From positions 3,235,110 to 3,299,109 of the forward strand of contig NC_017033.1 in assembly GCF_000242255.2 (NCBI RefSeq): a stretch of 64,000 nt of DNA. The letters are read 5' to 3'. Under the pieces are notes generated by a model. It searched no databases and was not told the origin of the DNA. It was given only the letters and a program-made list of their open reading frames with translations. Numbering within the stretch: position 1 is the first letter of the stretch; each line of letters opens with the position of its first letter. Below are positions 41,452-50,791 of the stretch, piece by piece. A program made the translations under genes and the position numbers. Source of the stretch: Frateuria aurantia DSM 6220. Its GTDB lineage: Bacteria > Pseudomonadota > Gammaproteobacteria > Xanthomonadales > Rhodanobacteraceae.

Positions 41452-42645
41452 TCAGCTGGAAATGGCCATCCGTTCGCTATCGAAAACCCGGATCGCGATG
41501 ATCACCACCAGCACCGCCAGCAGACTGGTGCCGGCAAAACACAGGCCCAGCGGCAGCCATGCCACCTGCCCTGATCGCAGCAGTTCGACGATGCCAAGGT
41601 TCTGTGACAGCACCGGAACGGCATACATCCATGCGCTGGCCTTGAACGGCAACAGGCTCAGGAACAGGCTGGGCAAGGCCGGCACCAGGGACAGCAGCCC
41701 CAGATAGGTCTGGGCTTCGCGATAGCTTTTGGCGAACCCCGCCACCATGATCTGCAAACCGGCCAGGAAAACGGTCAACGGCAGCATCATCCACCAGGCG
41801 GTGAACATGAAGCGCAGCCCCAGGTGCAGTTCAAAGCCCAGTTTTGCGGAAGGCAGACCATATCCGACCAGACCGAATGCCAGTACGCTCAGCACCAGGC
41901 TGGCAAAGGCGAAACTGGAGGTCGCGGCCAGCTTGGCCAGCAGAATTTTCCAGCGCGCCACCGGATTGACAAGCAGCGGTTCCAGCGACTGCCGCTCCCG
42001 CTCGCCAGCGGTCAGGTCGATCGCCAGATACATGCCTCCCATCTGCACCGTCAGTATCAAAAGATAAGGCAGCATCGAGAACATCAGACCGGCACGGCTG
42101 CGCGAGGTCGACTGGTCACGATCCGAGATGGCCAGTGGACTGGCAATGGCTGGATCCATGCCACGCGCCAGCAGACGCAGCGCCGCCTGCTGGGCCGACC
42201 AGGCCTGCAGGCGTTTGCTGACGCGATCCACCGTTGCCTGCGCGTCGCTGCGCGAGGAATCATGAATCAGCTGGATCCCGGCCGGCTCGCCGCGCGCGAT
42301 CTGGGCTGACCACTGCGGCGAGATCCGCAGGACCACGTCCTGATCCCGATCCACCACGGCCTGTTCCGGGTCGGCGATGGCGGAACCTGCCCGGATACCG
42401 CCCTCGGCAAGAAACCCGATCAGCGCCGGAGCGTATTGCGCACCGACAACCGGAATGGTGACGGGCCGGTCCGACTGCCGGCTTTCGCGCTGCACCAGCA
42501 CCTGGATCAGCACCAGCAGCAGAAGCGGCGTCAGCAGTGGACCGATGACCAGGGCATTGAGCACCGCCCGACGATCACGCAGGTTTTCCCTGACCTCTTT
42601 CCACCAGATCGTCAGAAGGGGCGACTTTGCGAAATGGATGTTCAT
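41452..42645 (-). CDS. ABC transporter permease, NatB/ABC-2 type
   Basis: 397-residue inner-membrane permease with a first hydrophobic segment near 30-50, a large extracytoplasmic loop (about 55-180) and five to six further spans (about 185-390). WWKEVRENLRDRRAVLNALV at the N-terminus and DLTAGERERQSLEPLLVNPVARW before the third span are typical of NatB-like sodium or peptide exporters. Its ATG overlaps the stop of the ATPase gene by four bases. It is the third gene of the unit hydrolase-ATPase-permease on the minus strand. Substrate unknown. Confidence 0.88.
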   Translation of the reverse strand: MNIHFAKSPLLTIWWKEVRENLRDRRAVLNALVIGPLLTPLLLLVLIQVLVQRESRQSDRPVTIPVVGAQYAPALIGFLAEGGIRAGSAIADPEQAVVDRDQDVVLRISPQWSAQIARGEPAGIQLIHDSSRSDAQATVDRVSKRLQAWSAQQAALRLLARGMDPAIASPLAISDRDQSTSRSRAGLMFSMLPYLLILTVQMGGMYLAIDLTAGERERQSLEPLLVNPVARWKILLAKLAATSSFAFASLVLSVLAFGLVGYGLPSAKLGFELHLGLRFMFTAWWMMLPLTVFLAGLQIMVAGFAKSYREAQTYLGLLSLVPALPSLFLSLLPFKASAWMYAVPVLSQNLGIVELLRSGQVAWLPLGLCFAGTSLLAVLVVIIAIRVFDSERMAISS

Positions 42646-43376
42646 GCGGCCAGACCCTCGCCACTTCCGATGAGTCGGACAAAAGCATCTTCCAGGCTGG
42701 CTTCACCGGTGCGTTCCCGCAGCCCTTCCGGACTGTCGATCGCGATCACCCGGCCTGCGGCGATCACCACCACCCGGTCGCAGACCGCGGCGATTTCCTG
42801 CATCACATGGCTGGACAGCAATACGCACCGGCCCTGCTCGCGCAACGACAGAACAAAGCGGCGCAAGGCGCGCGTAGCCATCACGTCCAGTCCGTTGGTG
42901 GGCTCATCCAGCAGGACATTGGCCGGATCATGCACCAGGGCCCGGGCGATCGCCGTCTTGATGCGCTGCCCCTGCGAGTAGCCTTCGCTGCGCCGATCAG
43001 CGAATTCGGTCATGCCCAGTTCGTCGATCAGCTGCTGCCCGCGGCGGCGAGCCGGCTCCGGTGCCAGACCCTGCAGGCGGGCAAAATAGTCGATGTTCTC
43101 GCGTGCCGTCATCCGCTTGTACAGACCGTGCGCATCGGGCAGCACACCAAGCCGCCGCCTTGCCGCCAGTGGCTCGGCCACGGCATCAAGGCCGTCGATA
43201 CGTATCGTGCCGTGGTCTGGCCGCATCAAGGTGTAGAGCATCCGCAGCGTGGTGGTCTTGCCCGCCCCGTTGGGTCCTAGCAGGCCGGTGATCTGGCCAT
43301 CCTCGGCACGGAAGCTCACATCGCGGACGGCTTCGACCTCGGCGAACGACTTGCGCAACTGCTGGACCTCGATCAT
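42642..43376 (-). CDS. ABC transporter ATPase, NatA type
   Basis: 244-residue ATP-binding subunit. Walker A GPNGAGKT (34-41), Walker B NVLLDEPTNGLD and the switch histidine in SSHVMQEI are intact. The signature motif reads YSQGQ where most ATPases have LSGGQ, a known but uncommon variant. Four-base overlaps with both the upstream hydrolase gene and the downstream permease gene show that the three are translated as one unit. Confidence 0.92.
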   Translation of the reverse strand: MIEVQQLRKSFAEVEAVRDVSFRAEDGQITGLLGPNGAGKTTTLRMLYTLMRPDHGTIRIDGLDAVAEPLAARRRLGVLPDAHGLYKRMTARENIDYFARLQGLAPEPARRRGQQLIDELGMTEFADRRSEGYSQGQRIKTAIARALVHDPANVLLDEPTNGLDVMATRALRRFVLSLREQGRCVLLSSHVMQEIAAVCDRVVVIAAGRVIAIDSPEGLRERTGEASLEDAFVRLIGSGEGLAA

Positions 43377-44932
43377 GGAGCGGCTCCGTTGAAATCAGTG
43401 AAGAACGGCGGGGCCTGCATGCCCTGCAGGCAACTGTCGTCGAAAGCCGCGACGTCGGCCTGCGCGATGAAGTGCGCTACCAGGCGCGGCGTGCAGCCAG
43501 CAAGGATGACGTTGTGGGCCTGCCCTTTCAGCACCAGCAGCCGCGCATGCGGCAGACCGGAAGCCACTTGGCGGGCGTACCGTGGCGGAGTGACAGGATC
43601 AAATTCACCTGACAACAGCAGGACCGGCGCCGCGCTGCGAAAATCACGATGGAATCCAGGGGGGCGGTCGCCCTTGGGCCACACCGAGCAGATCGCCTGC
43701 AGGGTGCTCACGAATCGATTGCCAAGCAAGGTATGCTGATCGGCGGAACGGGTATGCAGCAGGTCGGCATCCTCGCTGCAGCTGACCGCATAGCCCATCC
43801 CCGAGCTCATCGAGTCGCTCAGACGCCCCTGCAGCAATCGGGCCTGCGCCGTCAACGGTTCGGCGTTGCCATGGATCGCCGCATCCACCGACAACGGCAG
43901 CACCGCCATGGTCAGAGGCGAGTAAGCGAACATCCGCGCCACGATGGCCAGCGTATCGGCACTCAGACTCGCCTGTCCCACGGTGTACCGTTGAGGGTCA
44001 TGCAGGTTCAGTGTCTGTGGATGCGCCTGCAATTGCCGCTGCAATTGGCGCAATTCAGCATAGGGGTCACCGAAGCGCCGCCTACAGCCCGGCTCGGATT
44101 CGCAGCGCCGCGCCTGGGCCTGCAGCGCCGCGTCCAGATTGGCCGCGTGATCCTGTCCCAGCGCCAATGCATTGGGGACCACGCTGTCCAGCACGATGCT
44201 GCGCACGGCTGCCGGGTAGCTTCCTGCATATTGCTGCGCGACACGCGTGCCATAGGAAATGCCGATCAGGTCAAGCCGAGGTGCGCCCAGCGCCTGTCGC
44301 ACCTGCTCCAGATCCCCGATCGCCAGCGTGGTGGTATACATCCGCAGATCGGCCTTCCGTGACAGGCGTTCGGCGCACTGGCTTGCCTCAGCCCTGATCA
44401 GCGCTGCGTCGTCTTGCGTGATGGAATCGGACCGGCTCTGATCATCGTGACACGTCAGCGGATTCGAACCGCCGGTACCGCGCTGGTCCAGCAGCAGCAC
44501 ATTGCGATGCGCGGTCAGCCCCCGCAGGCCAGCTGCCAGCTGCGACCAGGCTTCGGTCGCGGCCTGCCCCGGGCCTCCGGCCAGCACCGTCACCATATCG
44601 GCGGCCGGAGTCTGGGCGTCGGAACGGATCACGGCCAGGCGCAGCCGGATCGTGCGCGCCTCCGGATGCGCCGGATTTTCCGCCACCGGCCATTGCCCGC
44701 ACCAGGCCGCGGGACTGCCGCCACCCGCGGGGGCCGGCAGCGTGCAGGCATGCAGATCAACCCGCCCCAGCCGCCAATGGGCGGGCGCGGCGGGCACCGG
44801 GTCCGTCGTCGATCTCGCCGGCCCCGCCGCAGGCGGCGATGGCGCGGCAGGCTCGCGCCATGCATGAAGGGCAGCCCCCAGCAGTACACAGACTCCCGCA
44901 ACCCGCCAGATCCGCGCCCATCGTTTCCGCAT
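43373..44932 (-). CDS. Exported TAP-type alpha/beta hydrolase (S33-like)
   Basis: 519-residue hydrolase with an N-terminal membrane or signal segment (WRVAGVCVLLGAALHA, about 10-25) after a basic start, and a Pro/Ala-rich linker. The alpha/beta fold contains the oxyanion region LAGGPGQAATE (118-127), LLDQRGTGGSNPLTC, the nucleophile elbow GISYGT with Ser226, the acid in SGEFDPVTPP and the histidine in GQAHNVIL. The C-terminal domain matches the TAP-like family of secreted tripeptidyl or proline aminopeptidases. The substrate is likely a peptide or small ester but not proved. The start ATG at 44932 has GAGGG six bases upstream. It is the first gene of an operon with an ABC exporter, divergent from a second exporter. 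Confidence 0.87.
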   Translation of the reverse strand: MRKRWARIWRVAGVCVLLGAALHAWREPAAPSPPAAGPARSTTDPVPAAPAHWRLGRVDLHACTLPAPAGGGSPAAWCGQWPVAENPAHPEARTIRLRLAVIRSDAQTPAADMVTVLAGGPGQAATEAWSQLAAGLRGLTAHRNVLLLDQRGTGGSNPLTCHDDQSRSDSITQDDAALIRAEASQCAERLSRKADLRMYTTTLAIGDLEQVRQALGAPRLDLIGISYGTRVAQQYAGSYPAAVRSIVLDSVVPNALALGQDHAANLDAALQAQARRCESEPGCRRRFGDPYAELRQLQRQLQAHPQTLNLHDPQRYTVGQASLSADTLAIVARMFAYSPLTMAVLPLSVDAAIHGNAEPLTAQARLLQGRLSDSMSSGMGYAVSCSEDADLLHTRSADQHTLLGNRFVSTLQAICSVWPKGDRPPGFHRDFRSAAPVLLLSGEFDPVTPPRYARQVASGLPHARLLVLKGQAHNVILAGCTPRLVAHFIAQADVAAFDDSCLQGMQAPPFFTDFNGAAP

Positions 44933-44997
44933 CACCATCCCTCAGCCCCCTCAGGCATGCATACGGCATCCGGCCTTGGATGCGCGCAAAGTATTTG

Positions 44998-45009
44998 TGT
45001 ATCAATACA
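44998..45009. promoter_or_regulatory. Inverted repeat in the divergent ABC promoter region
   Basis: TGTATCAATACA is a palindrome with 5-bp arms and a 2-bp centre. A direct repeat CAATACA occurs at 45003-45009 and 45011-45017, and GTATT at 44991-44995 is inverse to AATAC. This AT-rich patch sits 66 bp before the hydrolase gene and about 157 bp before the divergent ABC gene, so a shared TetR- or GntR-type operator is plausible. No regulator gene is adjacent. Confidence 0.4.
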
Positions 45010-45144
45010 ACAATACAGATTGACTGGAGTCAAGCGGTGATCTCCCCATACATCCACCCTTGCCAGGCGCCATGGTCGCGAACCGGCTGCATCTCCACCC
45101 GCCTGTCCTGCTCGAGGCCTGCATCAAGATGGCCGGCTGGCTGC

Positions 45145-45150
45145 TATAAT
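45145..45150 (+). promoter_or_regulatory. -10 box of the yadGH-type operon
   Basis: A perfect TATAAT, with no clear -35. Expected transcription start is near 45157, only about nine bases before ATG 45166, and no Shine-Dalgarno sequence lies between. Confidence 0.45.
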
Positions 45151-45165
45151 CAAAGACTTGTTCCA

Positions 45166-46143
45166 ATGGCCGACATCATGCGCGATACCGTTCCTGCCCT
45201 GGAAGTCAACGCTCTTCGCAAGATCTACAGCAATGGCGTGGAGGCGCTGAAAGGCGTCAGTCTCACCGTCCAGCCCGGCGATTTCTTCGCCCTGCTCGGC
45301 CCCAACGGCGCCGGCAAATCGACCCTGATCGGCATTCTGTCCTCGCTGGTCAATGCCAGCGGCGGTGATGCCCGCATCTTTGGCGTGTCGCTGCATGAAC
45401 AACGCAGCGCCGCCATGCGACTGGTCGGACTGGTTCCGCAGGAAATCAATTTCAATGTTTTCGAGAAACCTTTCGACATCTGCGTCAATCAGGCCGGCTT
45501 CTATGGCGTTCCGCGCGCCAAGGCCGCCGAACGCGCCGAACGGTATCTGAAAGAGCTTCGCCTGTGGGACAAGGCGCATCTGCAGGCCCGTACCTTGTCG
45601 GGTGGCATGAAGCGCAGGCTGATGATCGCCCGGGCGATGATGAACGAACCCAAGCTGCTGATCCTCGACGAACCCACGGCCGGCGTGGATATCGAGATCC
45701 GTCGCAGCATGTGGCAGTTTGTCAGCGGCATCAATGCCGCCGGCACCACGGTCATTCTCACTACCCACTATCTGGAAGAGGCCGAGCAGCTGTGCCGCAA
45801 TATCGCCATCATCGATCATGGCCGGATCGTCGAGAACACGGACATGAAATCCCTGCTGGCCCGGCTGGAGGGTGAAACCTTCGTGCTCGACGTGGCGGCC
45901 AGCACCCTGCCGGCCGCTCTGCCCGACATCCCCGGCATCCGTCTGCGGCGGGTGGATGCCAGCACCCTGGAAGCGGAAATGGCCAAGAGCCACGATCTGA
46001 ACAGCCTGTTTGCGGCCTTGTCGACCTGCGGAATCACGATCACCTCGATGCGCAACAAGAGCAACCGTCTGGAAGAACTGTTCGTGCAACTGGTCGAGCG
46101 CGGCCGTCATGCCGATACCCGGCAACAGGAGGCTTCGGCATGA
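45166..46143 (+). CDS. yadG: ABC transporter ATPase, YadG type
   Basis: 325-residue ATPase of an ABC-2 exporter. Walker A GPNGAGKS, the Q-loop in LVPQEINFNVFEKPFD, signature LSGGMKRR, Walker B LLILDEPTAGVD and the switch histidine TTHYLEEAEQLC are all present. A C-terminal accessory domain (about 235-325) follows, common in YadG-like proteins. Start ATG 45166 or 45178; neither has a ribosome site. The stop overlaps the permease start by four bases. Substrate unknown; E. coli YadGH is itself uncharacterised. Confidence 0.9.
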   Translation: MADIMRDTVPALEVNALRKIYSNGVEALKGVSLTVQPGDFFALLGPNGAGKSTLIGILSSLVNASGGDARIFGVSLHEQRSAAMRLVGLVPQEINFNVFEKPFDICVNQAGFYGVPRAKAAERAERYLKELRLWDKAHLQARTLSGGMKRRLMIARAMMNEPKLLILDEPTAGVDIEIRRSMWQFVSGINAAGTTVILTTHYLEEAEQLCRNIAIIDHGRIVENTDMKSLLARLEGETFVLDVAASTLPAALPDIPGIRLRRVDASTLEAEMAKSHDLNSLFAALSTCGITITSMRNKSNRLEELFVQLVERGRHADTRQQEASA

Positions 46144-46913
46144 GCAGCTCATCCAACCTGATCGCGCTGGGCACGATCGTCCGCCGCGAAGTGATGCGGA
46201 TCCTGCGGATCTGGACCCAGACCCTGATACCGCCGGTCATTACCATGACCCTGTATTTCGTGATCTTCGGCCGCCTGATCGGCAGCCGGATCGGCACCAT
46301 GCACGGTTTCAGCTACATGCAGTACATCGTGCCGGGCCTGGTGATGATGAGTATCATCACCAACAGCTACGGCAATATCTCCAGCTCGTTCTTCGGCGCC
46401 AAATTCGGTCGCTACGTCGAGGAAATGCTGGTCTCGCCGATGCCGAACTGGGTCATTCTGGGCGGCTATGTCGCCGGCTCGGTGCTGCGCGGCCTGATCG
46501 TCGGCATCCTGGTGCTGCTGATCGCCCTGTTCTTCACCCATTTGCATATCGTCCATCCGCTGATCACCCTGGCCGCCGTGCTGATGGGCGCCACGGTGTT
46601 CTCGCTGGCCGGATTCGTGAATGCCGTCTATGCCAAGAAGTTCGACGACATCGCCCTGGTGCCCACCTTCGTGCTGACCCCGCTGACCTATCTGGGCGGC
46701 GTGTTCTACTCGGTGGATCTGCTGCCGCAGCCCTGGCGCGACATCTCGATGGTGAATCCGATCCTGTACATGGTGAATGCCTTCCGTTACGGCGTGCTGG
46801 GTGTCAGCGATGTCGGCCTGGGTACCGCCTTCGTGGTCATGGCCCTGTTCGTGCTGGGCCTTGGCGCGGTCGGCCTGCGACTGCTGTCCAAGGGTGTCGG
46901 CCTGCGGTCATAA
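46140..46913 (+). CDS. yadH: ABC-2 permease, YadH type
   Basis: 257-residue membrane protein with six spans. It contains TQTLIPPVITMTLYFVIFG at the first span, GFSYMQYIVPGLVMMSII, the conserved AKFGRYVEEMLVSPMPNW loop and FVLTPLTYLGGVFYS near the fifth span, all typical of YadH and NodJ-like ABC-2 permeases. It is translationally coupled to the ATPase gene by a four-base overlap. Confidence 0.92.
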   Translation: MSSSSNLIALGTIVRREVMRILRIWTQTLIPPVITMTLYFVIFGRLIGSRIGTMHGFSYMQYIVPGLVMMSIITNSYGNISSSFFGAKFGRYVEEMLVSPMPNWVILGGYVAGSVLRGLIVGILVLLIALFFTHLHIVHPLITLAAVLMGATVFSLAGFVNAVYAKKFDDIALVPTFVLTPLTYLGGVFYSVDLLPQPWRDISMVNPILYMVNAFRYGVLGVSDVGLGTAFVVMALFVLGLGAVGLRLLSKGVGLRS

Positions 46914-46983
46914 GCCGCGTCGGGACATGCATGCGCCGGGATAGACTGGTTTGCCCAGTCCTGAACCCGGCGAATACTGACTC

Positions 46984-48294
46984 ATGCAAGCCACCTCCAC
47001 ATCTTCGACCGTGCCCCGCATCGTCATCGTCGGCGGTGGCGCGGGCGGTCTGGCCCTGGCCACCCAGCTGGGACGCGACCTGGGCCGCCCCGGCCGCGCT
47101 GAAATCATTCTTGCCGACATGGACGCGGCCTATGTCTGGAAGCCGATGCTGCACACCGTGGCCGCCGGTACCTACGATGCAGGCATCCAGCAGACCGCTT
47201 ATCTGGCCCAGGCCGCCAACCGGCATTTCCACTTCATGCCCGGACGTATGACGGCACTGGACCGCACCTCGCGGCGGATCACCCTGGCCCCGGTCACCGA
47301 CATCAACGGTCAGGTCAGCCTGCCCGAGCGTGAAGTCGGTTATGACTATCTGGTGCTTGCCGTGGGCAGCCGCGCCAATGACTTCGGAACCCCCGGTGTG
47401 CAGGCTCATTGCGACTTCATCGAAGGTCGCCGCGAGGCCCGCGTCTTCAACAGCAAGCTGCGGCTGGAACTGCTGCGCGCGATCCATTCAAGTGAAACCG
47501 GCGGCCTGGCCATCATCGGCGGCGGTGCCACCGGAGTGCAGCTGGCCGCCGAGGTCAGTCACATGCTGGAGCTGATCGACGGTTACGGGGTCCCCGATGC
47601 CCATGCGCACTTCAAGCTGTATCTGATCGAGATGCAGGACCATATCCTGGCCGGTTTCCCCGACAATGTCGTGCAGCAGGCTACGGAGCAGTTGGCCAAG
47701 GTCGGCGTGGAAGTGATGACCGGCGCCCAGGTCGCCAGCGTCGATGCCGAAGGCGTCAGCCTCAAGGACGGCCGGCAGCTGCCCGCGCGGATCAAGGTCT
47801 GGGCCGCCGGCGTCAAGGCACCTGAATTTCTGCACGGCATCGACGGGCTGGAAAGCATGCGCAACGGCCGGCTGGTGATCAACACCCAGCTGCAGACCCG
47901 CCGTGACGACCGCATCTATGCCATCGGCGATTGCGCGGCCCTGACCTTTCCGGGCGAGACCATGCCCTTGCCGACCACCGCGCAAGTCGCCAACCAGCAG
48001 GCAAAATATCTGGCCGAAGCCTTGCCACGGCGCCTGGCCGGTCAGGCCTCGCCCCCGTTCGAATACCACGACATGGGCAAGATCGTCTCGCTCAGCGACT
48101 ACAACGCCTTCGGGGTGCTGGGCAACTACGGCTTTTTCAAGCGCGGCTTCATCAAGGGGCGCTTCGCCCAGCTCGGGCATCTGTTCCTGTATCGCCGCTT
48201 CCAGGTCGACCTGTACGGCTGGTGGCGAACCGGGCTGAGAATAATCGCCGATCGCATCAACCGGCTGAGCCAGCCCAAGGTCAGGCTGGACTGA
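46984..48294 (+). CDS. ndh: Type II NADH dehydrogenase
   Basis: Non-proton-pumping NADH:quinone oxidoreductase of 436 residues, peripheral on the inner membrane. It has an N-terminal FAD fold (RIVIVGGGAGGLALATQL), a second Rossmann motif for NADH (LAIIGGGATGVQLAAEV), YDYLVLAVGSRAND, and the FAD/quinone motif IYAIGDCAAL with AQVANQQAKYLA after it. The C-terminal amphipathic region (FFKRGFIKGRFAQLGHLFLYRRF) fits membrane attachment. The gene stands alone between yadH and dbpA. Confidence 0.93.
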   Translation: MQATSTSSTVPRIVIVGGGAGGLALATQLGRDLGRPGRAEIILADMDAAYVWKPMLHTVAAGTYDAGIQQTAYLAQAANRHFHFMPGRMTALDRTSRRITLAPVTDINGQVSLPEREVGYDYLVLAVGSRANDFGTPGVQAHCDFIEGRREARVFNSKLRLELLRAIHSSETGGLAIIGGGATGVQLAAEVSHMLELIDGYGVPDAHAHFKLYLIEMQDHILAGFPDNVVQQATEQLAKVGVEVMTGAQVASVDAEGVSLKDGRQLPARIKVWAAGVKAPEFLHGIDGLESMRNGRLVINTQLQTRRDDRIYAIGDCAALTFPGETMPLPTTAQVANQQAKYLAEALPRRLAGQASPPFEYHDMGKIVSLSDYNAFGVLGNYGFFKRGFIKGRFAQLGHLFLYRRFQVDLYGWWRTGLRIIADRINRLSQPKVRLD

Positions 48295-48350
48295 AGTCGG
48301 CCAGGGCTGCGGGCGGGACATTGCCCCCGCCCCATGCGATCATCCCCGGC

Positions 48351-49727
48351 ATGACCCGATTCGACTCCTTACCGCTGCGCCCCGCCCTGCTGGCCAGCGT
48401 CGAAAACCTTGGCTATGCCAGCATGACCCCCGTCCAGACCGCCAGCCTGCCGGCCATGCTGGACGGCCGCGACCTGATCGCCCAGGCCCGCACCGGCGGC
48501 GGCAAGACCGCTGCCTTCGGCCTGGGCCTGCTGCAGCAGCTGGAGGTCGATACCATCCGCCTGCAGGGGCTGGTGCTGTGCCCCACCCGCGAACTGGCCG
48601 ACCAGGTCGCCAAGTCGCTGCGCAAGCTGGCCGCCGCGATTCCCAACGTGAAGATCCTGACCTTGTGCGGCGGCATGCCGCTGGGACCGCAGCTGGCCTC
48701 GCTCAGCCATGATCCGCATATCGTGGTCGGCACGCCGGGCCGGATCCAGGAACATCTCAAGCGTGGCAGCCTGCATGGCGGCGGAGTGACCACCCTGGTG
48801 CTGGACGAGGCGGACCGCATGCTGGACATGGGCTTCGAGGAAGCCATCAACGACATTGCCGGGCGGATCGGCAAGCTGCATCGCACCTGGCTGTTCTCGG
48901 CTACCTATCCCGACGAAATCCGCGCCGCCAGCCGACGGCTGCAGCAGGATCCGGCGGAAATCACGGTGGATACCGAGGTGCCCTCGACCGTGATCGAGCA
49001 GCAGTTCTACGAGGTCGAACCGGCGCGCAAGAACGAGCTGGTCGCGACCCTGATGAGCCTGCAGCTGGTCGATTCCGCCCTGATTTTCTCCAATACCCGC
49101 CGCGGCTCCGAGGAAGTGGCCGACGCCCTGATCAAGGCCGGCTTCTCCGCGCTGGCCCTGCATGGCGAAATGGAACAGCGCGACCGTGACGAAGTGCTGG
49201 TCCGCTTTGCCAATCGCAGCTGCGCCATCCTGGTCGCCACCGATGTTGCCGCACGTGGTCTGGACATCGACAGCCTGCCGCTGGTGATCAGCCATGACCT
49301 GGCCCATGATCCCCAGACCCATACCCACCGGATCGGTCGTACCGGACGAGCCGGCCAGCATGGTCTGGCGATCAGCCTGGTCACCTCGCGCGAGCTGGGC
49401 CGGCTGGCGAGCTTCGCCGAGGTGCTGGGCCCGCTGCCGCCCTGCCGCCCCGCTCCTTCGCGCAACCGCGGCGGCAAGCCGCCGAAGCCGGCTCCGATGC
49501 GGACCCTGGTCATTGATGCCGGCAAACAGGACAAGCTGCGCCCCGGCGATATCATGGGCGCCCTGACCGGTGATGCCGGGCTGCCCGCCGCCGCGGTGGG
49601 CAAGATCGATGTCTATGCCACCCGCGCCTATGTGGCGATTGCCCGCGCCCACTTCGAAGCCGCCCAGGAGCGGCTGCGCAAAGGTCGCATCAAAGGCCGC
49701 AATTTCCGGGTTCGCCGCCTGGACTGA
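48351..49727 (+). CDS. dbpA: ATP-dependent RNA helicase DbpA
   Basis: DEAD-box helicase that acts on 23S rRNA helix 92 during late 50S assembly. The 458 residues closely follow E. coli DbpA: MTPVQTASLPAMLDGRD (Q motif), Walker A ARTGGGKT (E. coli has TGSGKT), PTRELADQVA, VLDEADRMLDMGFEEA, FSATYPDEI, HGEMEQRDRD, ATDVAARGLD and HRIGRTGRAGQ. The C-terminal DbpA RNA-binding domain (about 385-458) contains KLRPGDIMGALTGDAGLPAA and ends in GRIKGRNFRVRRL. The ATG at 48351 gives MTRFDSLPL, aligned with the E. coli start. A hairpin follows the stop. Confidence 0.96.
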   Translation: MTRFDSLPLRPALLASVENLGYASMTPVQTASLPAMLDGRDLIAQARTGGGKTAAFGLGLLQQLEVDTIRLQGLVLCPTRELADQVAKSLRKLAAAIPNVKILTLCGGMPLGPQLASLSHDPHIVVGTPGRIQEHLKRGSLHGGGVTTLVLDEADRMLDMGFEEAINDIAGRIGKLHRTWLFSATYPDEIRAASRRLQQDPAEITVDTEVPSTVIEQQFYEVEPARKNELVATLMSLQLVDSALIFSNTRRGSEEVADALIKAGFSALALHGEMEQRDRDEVLVRFANRSCAILVATDVAARGLDIDSLPLVISHDLAHDPQTHTHRIGRTGRAGQHGLAISLVTSRELGRLASFAEVLGPLPPCRPAPSRNRGGKPPKPAPMRTLVIDAGKQDKLRPGDIMGALTGDAGLPAAAVGKIDVYATRAYVAIARAHFEAAQERLRKGRIKGRNFRVRRLD

Positions 49728-49743
49728 CCGACACCGCGGCTTG

Positions 49744-49767
49744 CCTGCGCCGGATCGCTGGCGCAGG
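49744..49767 (+). terminator. Hairpin after dbpA
   Basis: Perfect 8-bp arms CCTGCGCC and GGCGCAGG with an 8-base loop, 16 bp after the dbpA stop and 56 bp before the next start. No T tract. Confidence 0.55.
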
Positions 49768-49822
49768 ATCCCGGACTGGCGTATCCGCGCCGGACACTTC
49801 CCCTTCAAGCACATCTCTGCCC

Positions 49823-50608
49823 ATGCGCCCGATTGCCTGCCTGCTGCTGCTCATCGCCACCCTGTGCCCGCTGTCCGCACCGGCCGCCGAGGTCGTGGCC
49901 CACCCCGGCTACAAGGTGGTACACATTTATCCGCACAGCCGCGAGGCCTTCACCGAGGGCCTGTTCTACGCCCATGGCGCCTTGTACGAAAGCACGGGCA
50001 TGAATGGCGCATCCTTCATCCGCAAGCTGGATCTGGAAAGCGGCAAGGTACTGCAGCAGATCAGCCTGGATCCGGAGTATTTCGGCGAGGGCATCGTCAA
50101 CTGGGGCTCGCGGCTCATCCAGCTGACCTGGCGTACCGAAGTCGGCTTCAGCTACGACCTGGCCAGCCTGCGACGCACCGGCAGTTTCCACTACCGGGGC
50201 GAAGGCTGGGGCCTGACTCACGACGACCATCAGCTGATCATGAGCGACGGCAGCTCGACCCTGCGCCTGCTGGACCCGCAGAGCCTGCAGCAGACCGGCT
50301 CGCTGAGCGTGACGGAAAACGGCCGGCCGGTACCGCGGCTCAACGAGCTGGAGTGGGTCAAGGGCCGGATCTATGCCAATGTCTGGCTGACCCGGCATAT
50401 CGTGGTAATCGATCCGCGGACGGGCCATGTCACCGCCGATATCGATTTCGGCAACTTGCTGCCGGCCTCCACGCCCTTGGCCAACCCCACCGACGACGTG
50501 CTGAACGGCATCGCCTGGGATGCCGAGCATGACCGCCTGTTCGTGACCGGCAAGTGCTGGCCCTATCTTTACGAAATCAAGTTGCTGCCTGCCTCCGCCG
50601 GGCATTGA
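49823..50608 (+). CDS. Glutaminyl-peptide cyclotransferase (plant/bacterial type)
   Basis: 261-residue exported enzyme that cyclises N-terminal glutamine to pyroglutamate. Signal peptide about 1-21 (LLLLIATLCPLSAPAAE), then a five-bladed propeller with the family motifs AFTEGLFYAHGALYESTG, LTWRTEVGFSYDLASL, YRGEGWGLTHDDHQLIMSDG, NELEWVKGRIYANVWLT and LNGIAWDAEHDRLFVTGK. Active-site glutamate and tryptophan positions in these motifs are kept. It lies near other secreted peptidases, where it might protect extracellular peptides from aminopeptidases; that is inference. Confidence 0.92.
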   Translation: MRPIACLLLLIATLCPLSAPAAEVVAHPGYKVVHIYPHSREAFTEGLFYAHGALYESTGMNGASFIRKLDLESGKVLQQISLDPEYFGEGIVNWGSRLIQLTWRTEVGFSYDLASLRRTGSFHYRGEGWGLTHDDHQLIMSDGSSTLRLLDPQSLQQTGSLSVTENGRPVPRLNELEWVKGRIYANVWLTRHIVVIDPRTGHVTADIDFGNLLPASTPLANPTDDVLNGIAWDAEHDRLFVTGKCWPYLYEIKLLPASAGH

Positions 50609-50791
50609 GTCCGAAGCCCCGACGGCCCGCAGACAGCGCCCGGCTCCGCCGCGGCATCGGCCATGCGCTCCGGCATGGGCCGGAAAAACGTGACGTCCTT
50701 AACAGTTGGCCAAGCCCGCACGCCGGGTTTCACACAGATCCGGGCGTAACATGGGAGAATGCCCGATCGTGTCCGGATACTGATTCGATCT

